The position numbers were made by a program, and so were the translations under genes. From Trinickia dabaoshanensis (GTDB taxonomy: Bacteria; Pseudomonadota; Gammaproteobacteria; Burkholderiales; Burkholderiaceae): a stretch of 64,000 bases of DNA. Location of the stretch: positions 124,001-188,000 of the forward strand of contig NZ_PNYA01000010.1 in the NCBI RefSeq assembly GCF_002879885.1, given 5' to 3'. The notes under the pieces were generated by a model. It searched no databases and had not been told where the DNA came from. It saw only the letters and a list, made by a program, of their open reading frames with translations. Shown here one piece after another: positions 24,896 through 33,218 of the stretch (position 1 is its first letter; every line of letters begins with the position of its first letter).

Positions 24896-25591
24896 GTGCG
24901 AACTGGCGTGCGCACATGGAATATTCTAGCTAAGCCGCCAACGCCTGAAGCGGGCGAGCGGGCATCTGAGGAAGACACGTGCACGGGGAACGTAAAATAT
25001 CGAGCGACCGCTATCTGCTTGCGGAAAGGCAAGTTTCTGCTGGACGCGCGAGACCGGCCGCGATGGTGGTTACCGCGTGGAATCATACGCCGGGCTCAGT
25101 CGCCGCTTGATGCTGTCCGGCGTGAGCCACAGGAGGACGGGTCGTTGGTCGAACGACAACCCACTTTCCTGTTTGAGTTCGGCCGCCTGACCAAACGTCA
25201 TTTTGTCTATTTCGTCGAGTTCGATGACCGGGCGATGCCGGCGCCGAGCAACGAAATCTCGAAGTGCCGTTGGTTCAAGCCGAGCAAACTGTCGGCGCTG
25301 GTCGCGAGTGTCTCGACTCGCGAGATCGCGGATTTGTGCTTTTCTGGGTCTGATCGTGATGCAATCCTCGGGGCGGTCAAGGCGGTCAAGGCGGTCAAGG
25401 CGGTCAAGGCGGTCAAGGCGGTCAAGGCGGTCAAGGCGGTCAAGGCGGTCAAGGCGGTCAAGGCGGTCACGATGCGATGCGGCGCCGCCGGCCTCTCTCC
25501 GACGTTAGTAGGGGACACCTGCCGGAAGGGGGCATGGACTTGTGGACGGACGAAGTCAGGGGCGACGCAGCGAACCGCGTACCCTCAATAA
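24896..25591 (+). CDS. Nudix-fold protein with degenerate Nudix box and AVK repeat
   Basis: Start uncertain; GTG 24896 opens the frame and the domain begins at about 24990 (VKYRATAICLRKGKFLLD). The Nudix box region reads GIIRRAQSPLDAVRREPQED: the first Glu of GX5E is Gln and the second half REPQEDG departs from REUXEEXG, so hydrolase activity is doubtful. Later strands (RHFVYFVEFDD, KCRWFKPSKL) fit the fold. From residue 160 ten Ala-Val-Lys units encoded by a 9-base repeat follow, then about 40 residues of unrelated tail. It may be a decaying gene extended by repeat growth. Confidence 0.6.
   Translation: MRTGVRTWNILAKPPTPEAGERASEEDTCTGNVKYRATAICLRKGKFLLDARDRPRWWLPRGIIRRAQSPLDAVRREPQEDGSLVERQPTFLFEFGRLTKRHFVYFVEFDDRAMPAPSNEISKCRWFKPSKLSALVASVSTREIADLCFSGSDRDAILGAVKAVKAVKAVKAVKAVKAVKAVKAVKAVKAVTMRCGAAGLSPTLVGDTCRKGAWTCGRTKSGATQRTAYPQ
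25373..25469 (+). repeat. 9-base tandem repeat (GCGGTCAAG), ten copies
   Basis: Ten perfect copies of GCGGTCAAG fill 25373-25462, followed by seven bases of an eleventh. The unit is three codons (Ala-Val-Lys), so gain or loss of copies keeps the reading frame of the surrounding Nudix-like gene. Identity of all copies points to recent expansion or ongoing slippage. It lacks the spacer structure of CRISPR. Confidence 0.98.
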
Positions 25592-25610
25592 CGAACGCGG
25601 GTGAGTATGC

Positions 25611-26990
25611 ATGGATAGCTTCCTTACGCAGCGCGCCTCGCGCACGCAAACGGTTGTTGTGGGGCTCACCGCACTGCTAATTCTTCTCGTCTTTGCCATT
25701 GCAGCGCCCCGTGCCGCCGAACCGCTTCGCGCTGTCGGCCCCTTCATGCCGATGTGTGCGCTGACGGTCTTTACCACCGCGGTGATCGCTGCGTTCTTGC
25801 TGGCTGCGCAGTTTGTTGCCACGCGGCAACCGATGCTGGGCGCATTGGGCGGAGCGTACGCTTTTAGCGCGCTGGCAGTGGCGGTCCAGTTGCTAACGTT
25901 TCCGGGCATCTTCACTTCCACGGGGCTTTTTGGCGCGGGCCCGTACACATCTGCGTGGATCTGGATTTTCTGGCACGGCGGGTTTCCGCTGTTCGTCATC
26001 ATCTCCGCATTGATCCGTGCAATGTTTGGACACACGCCGGTGAGTGCGTCCGATGTCGGTCCGTGGACTTGGTCGCTCATCGGTGGGCCGATCGTTCTAT
26101 GCGCCGGCCTTTGCCTGTTCGCACTGTATGGCGGCTTGCCACCCGCCTTTCATCCGTTGGAAAGAAATCAAGCATTTGCGCTAGATCCAGCCGCGCTGGT
26201 CACTTGGGCGCTGAATGTCACAGCGCTGCTGGTCGTAGTAATGTCAGGGCGGCTGCGTGTGCTGCTCGATCAATGGCTGATGATCGCGATGCTGTCATGC
26301 TTCGTCGACACGACGTTGAATTTCATGAGCATGGCGCGATTCAGCGAGGGTTGGTACATCGCCCGGATTTTTAGCATGCTCGCGCCGGGAGTCGTCGTTG
26401 GCTTGCTCGTCTGGGAAGTCTGTCTGCTCTACCGGCGGCTGTTTGACGCGCATGCCTCGTTGTTACATGCGGCGGTCCGCGACGCATTGACGGGCGTCTA
26501 CAACCGCCTCTTTTTCGAAGCGCAGTTTCCGAAGGAATTCGATCGTGCGAAGCGTGCGGCTCAGCCACTCTCGCTCGTCATCGTGGATGTCGACCATTTC
26601 AAGCAATACAACGATACCTTCGGGCATCTAAAGGGCGACAGGTGCTTGACCGCTGTGGCACGCGCGCTCGCAGAGGTGCTCTTGCGCCCGGGAGACTTTG
26701 TGGCCCGCTACGGAGGAGAAGAATTTGCGATCGTCCTACCGGAGACCGATTTGCTTGGCGCATCAGAAATCGCAGAGCGGGCGCGCCAAGCGGTGCGAGG
26801 TCTTAACCTCGAAACACCGGCGCCCGCGGGGCACGTCACAATCAGCGCCGGGTGCGCCTCGACCGTTGCACACGAGACCCGTCTTCCCGACGACCTCGCG
26901 AGAGCGGCCGACGCCGCGTTATACCGGGCGAAGTCAGCGGGACGAAATCGGACTGAAGTCGCCGAAGTGCGGTGGTGGGGCTGTTCCTAG
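25611..26990 (+). CDS. Membrane diguanylate cyclase (MASE4-GGDEF)
   Basis: 459 residues. Seven or eight hydrophobic segments in residues 15-285 carry the MASE4 pattern (IWIFWHGGFPLFVIISAL). The GGDEF domain spans 295-455: DALTGVYNRLFF, VDVDHFKQYNDTFGHLKGD, RPGDFVARYGGEEFAIVLP. The catalytic GGEEF and the inhibitory RxxD (RPGD, five residues before) are intact, so an active c-di-GMP synthase with product inhibition is expected. ATG 25611 is used. It follows the Nudix gene by 20 bases and is the last gene before the integrase. Confidence 0.92.
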   Translation: MDSFLTQRASRTQTVVVGLTALLILLVFAIAAPRAAEPLRAVGPFMPMCALTVFTTAVIAAFLLAAQFVATRQPMLGALGGAYAFSALAVAVQLLTFPGIFTSTGLFGAGPYTSAWIWIFWHGGFPLFVIISALIRAMFGHTPVSASDVGPWTWSLIGGPIVLCAGLCLFALYGGLPPAFHPLERNQAFALDPAALVTWALNVTALLVVVMSGRLRVLLDQWLMIAMLSCFVDTTLNFMSMARFSEGWYIARIFSMLAPGVVVGLLVWEVCLLYRRLFDAHASLLHAAVRDALTGVYNRLFFEAQFPKEFDRAKRAAQPLSLVIVDVDHFKQYNDTFGHLKGDRCLTAVARALAEVLLRPGDFVARYGGEEFAIVLPETDLLGASEIAERARQAVRGLNLETPAPAGHVTISAGCASTVAHETRLPDDLARAADAALYRAKSAGRNRTEVAEVRWWGCS

Positions 26991-27197
26991 CCGACCCCGC
27001 CCCGTCTCACGAATCTGTGGAGGGGGGGCCATTGGCACTGCGCAAGTCCCCATTACCGCAGCAATCGCCCATGCGCCGCAGTGACGCATCCGGTGTGGCG
27101 AAGGGCTCGTAATCGCGCAGCAGGAGCTGCTTAATGAGCGCGAGCATTAGACGATTGATGCTTGAGTTCCATTACCGTTGCTGACGCAGGAAGCATT

Positions 27198-28436
27198 TCA
27201 CGCTCCCGCCGAAGTGATCGGCGCGACGTTCGTTATCCCTCGCTCGCAACGCACTAGAAAGTCGGACCACAACTGCAGCGCCACGCGCAGTTCCGGTACC
27301 TCTTCGCGCACGTCATAGATCCCTTCGATGCCCCTGCGTTTGTGGTTCAAAGCCAGTTCGCTGATCTCGTTCGACACCCCGAGATTGCGCATGTGGCCTT
27401 TCGCGGTGCTGCGGGTGTCGTGTGGTGTGAAGTAGCGGGCGTCGAACACGTGATCGTCTTGAAGCCCCGACACGACGTCCCACAGGGTGGTCACGCCCAT
27501 ATGACTCCCCTCGCGCGTGTACATCCCTGGCAGGAGGTATTCCGAGTCCCCCGACATATCCATCAACTCTTGAATCCATTCGATCAGGTCCGGACCGAGA
27601 GGGATAAGCATTCCGTGGCGCGTCTTGACGTTTTCCGGTGCGACCCACCACGTCCCTTTGTCGAGGTCAAAGTCGTCCTTTTTCGACTTAACCAGCTCGG
27701 CGGTCCGGACGCACGTCCCGAGCAGGCAGCGAAACATCAAACCGTACTTTCGACCTGCGGCATGATCTATCTTGGACAAGATATCGTGCAGTTCCTCGGC
27801 TGTTAGCATCACGCGTTTTCTCGGAGGAGGCTTGGCTCCCTTGATGGCGTCAAGCGAAATGCCAGCACAGGGGTTCGCGTTGATGAGGCGTCGGCCGACC
27901 GCGTGATGAAAGAGGCGCGACGCCGAGCACAGAATCTGTTCCGCCATCGACCAGCTGCGGACGCGTTCGATCATGAGCACGATATCCGCGGCAGTCACGG
28001 CGGACACGGACAGGGCGCCAAGGGTGGGGCGGATGCACTTCTTGAAGTGTCGCTTGCGAGCGGCCGCGCTCCCCGCGGCCAGCGAGGGCATGATCTTTTC
28101 TTGGTAGTCGTCGATCAGCAGGTTGACAGTCCAGTCGGCGGCAGCTCGCGCCTTCTTGATGCGTTTCTCGCGCGCTGGGTCGCCACCGCCGTCGATCTTG
28201 ACCCTGTGCTGCCGAGCGAGTCTGCGTGCCGCGGCGAGGGACATGTCCGGGTAGTTGCCAAGCGTCAACTCGCGCCGGATGTTGCCGCCGAGCCGGTAGC
28301 GAAGAATCCAGCTCGCGGTTCCGGTCTTTGACAGCGTAAAGGTGAGGCCGTCACCGTCCGATTTGGCAACCGGCTCGCCTCTGCTTATCCAGGCGCGGAG
28401 TTGGATATCGTCCAGAACGTGAAGCTGTTTGGGCAT
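27198..28436 (-). CDS. P4-type tyrosine recombinase (island integrase)
   Basis: 412 residues. An N-terminal DUF4102-type arm-binding domain (SDGDGLTFTLSKTGTASWIL, LGNYPDMSLAAARRLA) precedes a core-binding domain (about 105-190) and the catalytic domain. Catalytic residues visible are Arg in CVRTAELVKSKKDD, His-x-x-Arg in TPHDTRSTAKGH, a later His in ALNHKRRG, and the Tyr nucleophile probably in GIYDVREE. The Tyr region is less conserved than usual. ATG 28436 has AGGAG close upstream. Repeated GCTACCC sites lie just before it. It is the last gene of the accessory region and abuts a split DUF72 gene. Confidence 0.9.
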   Translation of the reverse strand: MPKQLHVLDDIQLRAWISRGEPVAKSDGDGLTFTLSKTGTASWILRYRLGGNIRRELTLGNYPDMSLAAARRLARQHRVKIDGGGDPAREKRIKKARAAADWTVNLLIDDYQEKIMPSLAAGSAAARKRHFKKCIRPTLGALSVSAVTAADIVLMIERVRSWSMAEQILCSASRLFHHAVGRRLINANPCAGISLDAIKGAKPPPRKRVMLTAEELHDILSKIDHAAGRKYGLMFRCLLGTCVRTAELVKSKKDDFDLDKGTWWVAPENVKTRHGMLIPLGPDLIEWIQELMDMSGDSEYLLPGMYTREGSHMGVTTLWDVVSGLQDDHVFDARYFTPHDTRSTAKGHMRNLGVSNEISELALNHKRRGIEGIYDVREEVPELRVALQLWSDFLVRCERGITNVAPITSAGA

Positions 28437-28469
28437 GCCATAGCTCCTGTGGAGTGTTAGCTTATTATA

Positions 28470-28508
28470 GCTACCCACACACGCTCGAGGCTACCCAACT
28501 AGCTACCC
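28470..28508. repeat. Three GCTACCC repeats, candidate integrase arm sites
   Basis: GCTACCC occurs at 28470-28476, 28490-28496 and 28502-28508; the first and third extend to TAGCTACCC or AGCTACCC. They lie between the integrase start and the broken DUF72 gene, where tyrosine integrases have arm-type binding sites. The role is inferred from number, size and position. Confidence 0.55.
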
Positions 28509-28590
28509 GTATTCAAGCGGATGTTATCGGTATAAAAAAGACTGTGTAGGAACATAAGTAATTGAAATGTTGGACAAAACAGGAGAGACC

Positions 28591-28620
28591 GGAAGCCGTT
28601 GGAAGCTGTCGGAAGCCAAT
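28591..28620. repeat. Three 10-base direct repeats at the island edge
   Basis: GGAAGCCGTT, GGAAGCTGTC and GGAAGCCAAT are arranged head to tail at 28591-28600, 28601-28610 and 28611-28620. They share GGAAGC at a helical-turn spacing. They end eight bases before the point where the DUF72 reading loses similarity, so they may be part of the attachment site. Confidence 0.6.
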
Positions 28621-28628
28621 CAAAATCA

Positions 28629-28816
28629 GTGCCGTTGATTTCGATCGAGGTCAGCTTGCGGCTCGCGTATTCGAGTTCGCGCTTTTGCGTCAGGTCGCCG
28701 GGGTAGAAATGCCCGCGCCACGGTTCATAAGTCCAGCCGCCGATGCCGATGCGAATACGCGCGGCGGGTTGCGCGCTTTTGCGCGTTCGCGGCTTAGCGC
28801 GATGTGGTTCGGTCAT
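28629..28816 (-). pseudogene. DUF72 (YecE-like) protein, N-terminal 62 codons only
   Basis: From ATG 28816 the protein reads as DUF72: IRIGIGGWTYEPWRGHFYP, then RELEYASRKLTSIEINGT. Family members continue with Tyr/Phe-Tyr and about 200 more residues of a TIM barrel. Here the frame goes on with unrelated sequence (DFDWLPTASNG) to a stop at 28499. The cut at about 28628 coincides with the start of integrase-proximal sequence, so the island probably inserted into this gene. It overlaps the end of the lacI-type gene by 23 bases on the same strand. Confidence 0.82.
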
Positions 28817-29873
28817 GGTCGCTCCTCTTTGTGCGCCGGGTGCCTACAGCATAGCGCGGAGCAGGCCCCGTTGATTCCCTGACGATCAACTCGGTCGGCA
28901 GCACGATGCGCGGCGCGATTGCATCGTCGTTTTCCATTTGCGAGAGCAGCGTATTCACGGCCGCCCGCCCCATCTGAGCGAAGGGCTGACGTATCGTCGT
29001 CAACGGCGGATGCACCTGCGATGCCATCGGGATATCGTCGAAGCCGACGACGGAAAGGTCGCGCGGCACTCTAAGACCCTGCTCGCGCGCCGCGGCGATC
29101 ACGCCGAATGCACTCAAGTCGTTGACGGCGAAAATCGCGGTAGGCGGCTCCGAGAGAGCAAGTAGCGAACTGCCCGCCTCGAATGCTCTCATCTGCGAGA
29201 GATCGCCCGGTGCGATCAGATTCGGATCGCTCGGTAGCCCGAGGCGAGCGAGCGCGTCGAGATAGCCCCGCCGCCGATCACGTACGCCCTCGATCGATTC
29301 GTCCCCGCCGACGAAACCGATTCGCGTATGTCCGAGCTGTGCCAAGTGCTCGACCGCGCGCACGGCACCGCCGTAACTGTCGACTGAAACGGAGGGAAAT
29401 CCGTCGAGGCTGCAGCGCTGATCGATCGCCACGACGGGAACGTTGGCTGCCGCGAGTGCGTTGAAGTACGCGGATTCGCGCGGCAAGATCGCGACGACCC
29501 CATCGGTAAACTGCTTGATCAATCCCAAGACGGAGCGGTGCGAGTGGCGGTCTTCGTCGAACAGCGTATAGACGAGCGTTTCGTATCCCTGGGCACGCGC
29601 TGCCCGCCCCACGCCGACGACGAGTTCACCGACGTAGTGATTGTCGAGCACGGGCGTCATGATGCCGATGATCCCGTTGCGGCTGCCCGATAGCTTTTGC
29701 GCGCTTCGGTTGACCACGTATCCGATATCCGATGCGATCTTCAACACCGCCTCGCGCGTTTCGTGAGAGACGCCGGGCTTGTCATTGAGCGCGCGCGACG
29801 CGGTCATCTGCGAGACGCCGGCTATTTTCGCGACCTGCGCAAGGGTGGGTGCTTGTTTGCTCATGTCATTCAT
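28794..29873 (-). CDS. LacI-family transcriptional regulator
   Basis: 359 residues. The HTH is TLAQVAKIAGVSQMTASRAL, followed by the hinge VNRSAQKLSG. The periplasmic-binding-like sensor domain spans 65-345 (NGIIGIMTPVLDNHYVGELV, GHTRIGFVGGDE, DLSVVGFDDIPMASQVHPPL). ATG 29873 or 29864 may initiate. It is divergent from a sugar ABC operon with a GH3 glycosidase. A 20-base palindrome at 30056-30075 before that operon is the likely operator. It most probably represses uptake and hydrolysis of a glucoside or xyloside until the sugar binds. Confidence 0.92.
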   Translation of the reverse strand: MNDMSKQAPTLAQVAKIAGVSQMTASRALNDKPGVSHETREAVLKIASDIGYVVNRSAQKLSGSRNGIIGIMTPVLDNHYVGELVVGVGRAARAQGYETLVYTLFDEDRHSHRSVLGLIKQFTDGVVAILPRESAYFNALAAANVPVVAIDQRCSLDGFPSVSVDSYGGAVRAVEHLAQLGHTRIGFVGGDESIEGVRDRRRGYLDALARLGLPSDPNLIAPGDLSQMRAFEAGSSLLALSEPPTAIFAVNDLSAFGVIAAAREQGLRVPRDLSVVGFDDIPMASQVHPPLTTIRQPFAQMGRAAVNTLLSQMENDDAIAPRIVLPTELIVRESTGPAPRYAVGTRRTKRSDHDRTTSR

Positions 29874-30055
29874 TGCGAACGGCGGTTCGGCGATAGCGGT
29901 AACGTCATGGTAGCAGGACTCGGGGCGTGAGCGAGAGCGATCGATTTGTTCGAAATATAGCGCTGGAATGGCAGTCGAATCGGGAATGGAGGCGCCGATA
30001 CGCGGCGACGGGTAAACACCGATGGCAGCCCTGCTCCTCGAAAAATAACATCATA

Positions 30056-30075
30056 TAACGTTAGCGATAACGTTA
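30056..30075. promoter_or_regulatory. LacI-family operator candidate
   Basis: TAACGTTAGCGATAACGTTA is an inverted repeat with only the innermost bases unmatched and a central CG, the form of LacI/GalR operators. It ends 27 bases before the start of the sugar-binding protein gene, within the region bound by a repressor that blocks transcription. Confidence 0.75.
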
Positions 30076-30102
30076 TGCGCGAAAACAACGATGGAGGCAT
30101 GG

Positions 30103-31389
30103 ATGCGGGTCGGCAAACTAACCAAACTCGTGTGTGCGGCAACGTGGCTCGCGGCTATTTCGACGCTGTCGATCGGAACAGCCTGCGCGCAGTCCGGCAA
30201 GGCGATCGTCGAATGGGATCACCAAACCGGCGGAGACGAGCCGGCCAATCTGCAGGCCGCGGTCGCTCGCTTCGAACAAGCGAACCCCGGCAACAAGGTG
30301 GAGTCGTCCCATGTCCTCAACGATCCCTACAAGGCCAAGCTGAAAATTGCCTTCGGCGCCGCGCAGCCGCCATGCGTGTTCGATTCATGGGGGGGCGGCG
30401 GGCTTCGGGAGTATGTGACATCGGGCCAAGTGGCCGACTTGACTCCGTTCCTGAAGCAGAACCCAGCGTTCGAGAGCCGGTTTCTCCCGACATCGTGGAC
30501 GGCGGTCACCACCGGCGGAAAAATCTATGGGATTCCCGAAGAGAACATCGCGGTCGCGGTCGTTTTCTATAACAAGGACTTGTTCCGGAAATATCACCTG
30601 AGTCCGCCCACCACTTGGCCCGAGTTGATGAATGTGGTCAAAGTGTTCAACGCGCATGGCGTTGCTCCGTTCGCGCTGGCCAACAAAAACAAGTGGACCG
30701 GATCGATGTACTACATGTACCTCGTCGATCGCCTGGGCGGGCCCGGTGTATTTCAGCGCGCGGTCAACGGAGGCGGCAGTTTTACCGACCCGGCATTCGT
30801 CGAGGCGGGCAAGATGATCCAGGACTTGGTGAAAGCAGGCGGCTTTGCTCCGGGCTACAACGGGCTCGATTACGACATCGGTGGGTCGAGGCGATTGCTG
30901 TATTCGGGACGTGCGGCGATGGAGTTGATGGGTACATGGGAAGCTTCGACGATCCGCAAAGAGAATCCGTCGTTCTATCAAAAGCTCGATTTCTTTCCGT
31001 TTCCGAGCGTACCCGGCGGAAAAGGCGATCCGCGCGATGTCGTCGGGACCGTCGGTGACAGCTTCCTGAGTATTTCGGCGCAATGCGAAGACAAAGCCGC
31101 CGCGTTCAAGTTGATCGAAACCATGACCGACGACGCGGCCATGAAAGGCCGAGTGGCCGACGACCGCATTCCGCCGATCAAGGATGTCCGCCTTTCCGAT
31201 CCTTTGATGAAACGCGTGCAGGCGCTGATCGAACAAGCGCCGAGCGTGCAGCTATGGTACGACCAGGAGCTGCCGCCGCGGTTGGGCGAACGGCACAAAG
31301 ACCTCGCACAAGCGCTGTTCGGTCTCTCGATCACGCCTGAAGCCGCGGCCGAGCAGATGCAAGAGGCGGCCAAAAGCGCGGCGAATTGA
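30103..31389 (+). CDS. Sugar ABC transporter substrate-binding protein
   Basis: 428 residues. The signal peptide runs to about residue 30 ([15 protein letters not shown]). The mature part is a type 1 extracellular solute-binding protein ([49 protein letters not shown]). ATG 30103 has GGAGG five bases before it, while ATG 30091 has none. It is the first gene of an operon with two permeases, an ATPase and a GH3 enzyme, so it probably captures a glucoside, xyloside or related oligosaccharide in the periplasm. Confidence 0.9.
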   Translation: MRVGKLTKLVCAATWLAAISTLSIGTACAQSGKAIVEWDHQTGGDEPANLQAAVARFEQANPGNKVESSHVLNDPYKAKLKIAFGAAQPPCVFDSWGGGGLREYVTSGQVADLTPFLKQNPAFESRFLPTSWTAVTTGGKIYGIPEENIAVAVVFYNKDLFRKYHLSPPTTWPELMNVVKVFNAHGVAPFALANKNKWTGSMYYMYLVDRLGGPGVFQRAVNGGGSFTDPAFVEAGKMIQDLVKAGGFAPGYNGLDYDIGGSRRLLYSGRAAMELMGTWEASTIRKENPSFYQKLDFFPFPSVPGGKGDPRDVVGTVGDSFLSISAQCEDKAAAFKLIETMTDDAAMKGRVADDRIPPIKDVRLSDPLMKRVQALIEQAPSVQLWYDQELPPRLGERHKDLAQALFGLSITPEAAAEQMQEAAKSAAN

Positions 31390-31431
31390 TTGGCATCGAT
31401 CCATTGAATGGACTGAGAACCGGAGGTGGTT

Positions 31432-32364
31432 TTGAGTACCGTTACGGTTGAATCCGAGGTATCGAACGTATCGAATCGGCATCGCTTAATCGCTTCCCAT
31501 TGGATCAGCATCGTCGTTCTGCTCGCGCCGTCGATACTGTTGCTCGGCGTGTTCCTGCTGTATCCGCTCGTAGGCAGTTTTCGTCTCTCGCTGCTCGATT
31601 GGAACGGATTGGGAAACGGTGCGCGCTACGCGGGCCTCGCCAATTGGGTGCACCTGTCGCATGACGCGGTGTTCTGGCAGGCACTGCGCAACAACCTTCT
31701 GCTGGCGCTCTTTTCGGTCGTCATTCAATTGCCCATCGCACTCGTGCTGGCCGTGATGCTAGATAAGGCGGGGAAGGGCTCGCGCGTATTGAAGCTGCTC
31801 TATTTTCTGCCGCTGCTGATGTCGAGCGTCGCGATCGGGGTGCTGTTCAAGAATGTCTACGATCCGAACTTCGGCCCTTTGAACGTGGGCTTGCGTGCGA
31901 TCGGGCTCGATCGCTTCGCTCAGGATTGGCTCGGCGATCCGAGCTTTTCGCTGGCGTCCACGATTGCCGTGATCTGTTGGCAGAACATTCCCTTCTACAT
32001 GATTCTGTTCCTCGCGGGCCTTGCTTCGTTTCCGGTCGAATTGAGCGAAGCGGCGCGACTGGACGGCGCCTCCGAATCCACGATCTTTTGGCGCATCAAA
32101 CTCCCGCACCTGCAAGGCACGATCCGCACGGCGATGCTATTGGCCGTGCTGGGCTCCCTGAGGTACTTCGATCTCGTCTTCGTGATGACGGGCGGCGGTC
32201 CCGAGCACGCGTCGGAACTCATGGCGACCTATATGTACAACAAGGTGTTCAGCTCGTTTCAACTGGGCTATGGAAGCACGATCGCTTCTGCGATGTTCTT
32301 GATCGTTGCGCTCGTGGCCGCCGCCGCCATGCGTGCGACGCAACGCTATTCGCAAAAGGTTTGA
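31432..32364 (+). CDS. Sugar ABC transporter permease 1 (MalF/UgpA type)
   Basis: 310 residues from TTG 31432; GGAGG ends seven bases upstream. GTG 31426 is closer to the GGAGG and less likely. Six membrane segments are visible, and the EAA loop that contacts the ATPase is [20 protein letters not shown]. It is the inner-membrane channel half paired with the next gene. The spacing to the neighbours (42 bases before, 2 after) shows one transcript. Confidence 0.9.
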   Translation: MSTVTVESEVSNVSNRHRLIASHWISIVVLLAPSILLLGVFLLYPLVGSFRLSLLDWNGLGNGARYAGLANWVHLSHDAVFWQALRNNLLLALFSVVIQLPIALVLAVMLDKAGKGSRVLKLLYFLPLLMSSVAIGVLFKNVYDPNFGPLNVGLRAIGLDRFAQDWLGDPSFSLASTIAVICWQNIPFYMILFLAGLASFPVELSEAARLDGASESTIFWRIKLPHLQGTIRTAMLLAVLGSLRYFDLVFVMTGGGPEHASELMATYMYNKVFSSFQLGYGSTIASAMFLIVALVAAAAMRATQRYSQKV

Positions 32365-32366
32365 CC

Positions 32367-33212
32367 ATGGCCGCGTCGACAATTCGGGAAACGGCATTGG
32401 CCAAGCGCGGTGTGTCTTACGTCCTTGCGCTCGTATGGCTGGCCGTCACCACGCTTCCGTTCCTGTTCGTGATCGTCACCAGTTTCAAGTCGCAAGAGGA
32501 GTCGTTTTCGGGCTCGGTATGGGCCCTGCCGCAGCGAATCGATCTTTCCCAGTATGCATCGATCCTGCAGGGCCCGTTCTTTACCTATCTGCGAAACAGC
32601 CTTTGGGTGGTCGGCGTATCGGTGCTGTTGATCGTCGTGTTGAGTTCGATGGCGGCCTACGCCTTCGCGCGGCTCGATTTTCCTTTTGGCAAAACGTTGT
32701 TCGGGCTCGTGGTGGCGGCGATGGTCGTGCCCATCCACGCAACCTTGGTTCCGATTTACCTTCTGATTCGGAATATCGGTTTGTACGACACCGCGTTCGC
32801 GCTGATCGGACCGTATGTCGCGTTCAGCTTACCGATTTCGATCTTCATCTTGACCGAGTTCATGCGGCAGATTCCGCGAGAGCTGGAGGAGGCCGCGTGC
32901 CTCGATGGCTGCGGGCCGCTCAAGATCTTTTGGCGAATCTACTTCCCGCTTTCCACGCCGGGGCTCGCCACCGTCGCCATCTATAACGCCGTCGCGCTGT
33001 GGAACGAGTTCATCTTCGCGTACGTCCTGACGTCGACGCCGGGGCACCGCACCCTGCCTCTCGCGATATGGGACTTCCAGGGGCAGTACTCATCGAACGT
33101 GCCCGCGATGCTTGCGGTCGTCACGCTCACATCGCTCCCTTTGATCGCCGTCTATGCGTTCGGGCAGGAACGCGTCATCAAGGGAATGATGGCCGGATCG
33201 TTAAAGGGCTAA
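32367..33212 (+). CDS. Sugar ABC transporter permease 2 (MalG/UgpE type)
   Basis: 281 residues, six membrane segments. The MalG-type EAA loop is [20 protein letters not shown], with the usual PLSTPGL after it. The C-terminus ([10 protein letters not shown]) is typical of full-length members. It begins two bases after the stop of permease 1. Together they form the transmembrane pore of the importer. Confidence 0.92.
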   Translation: MAASTIRETALAKRGVSYVLALVWLAVTTLPFLFVIVTSFKSQEESFSGSVWALPQRIDLSQYASILQGPFFTYLRNSLWVVGVSVLLIVVLSSMAAYAFARLDFPFGKTLFGLVVAAMVVPIHATLVPIYLLIRNIGLYDTAFALIGPYVAFSLPISIFILTEFMRQIPRELEEAACLDGCGPLKIFWRIYFPLSTPGLATVAIYNAVALWNEFIFAYVLTSTPGHRTLPLAIWDFQGQYSSNVPAMLAVVTLTSLPLIAVYAFGQERVIKGMMAGSLKG

Positions 33213-33218
33213 CCCATC

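Noticed and set aside
25373-25469. CRISPR-like repeat array
   Set aside because: Units are 9 bases, directly adjacent with no spacers, and there are no cas genes; it is a coding tandem repeat.
28437-28628. tRNA gene as integration target of the P4-type integrase
   Set aside because: No cloverleaf or tRNA 3' end could be read on either strand near the integrase; the split DUF72 gene explains the boundary better.
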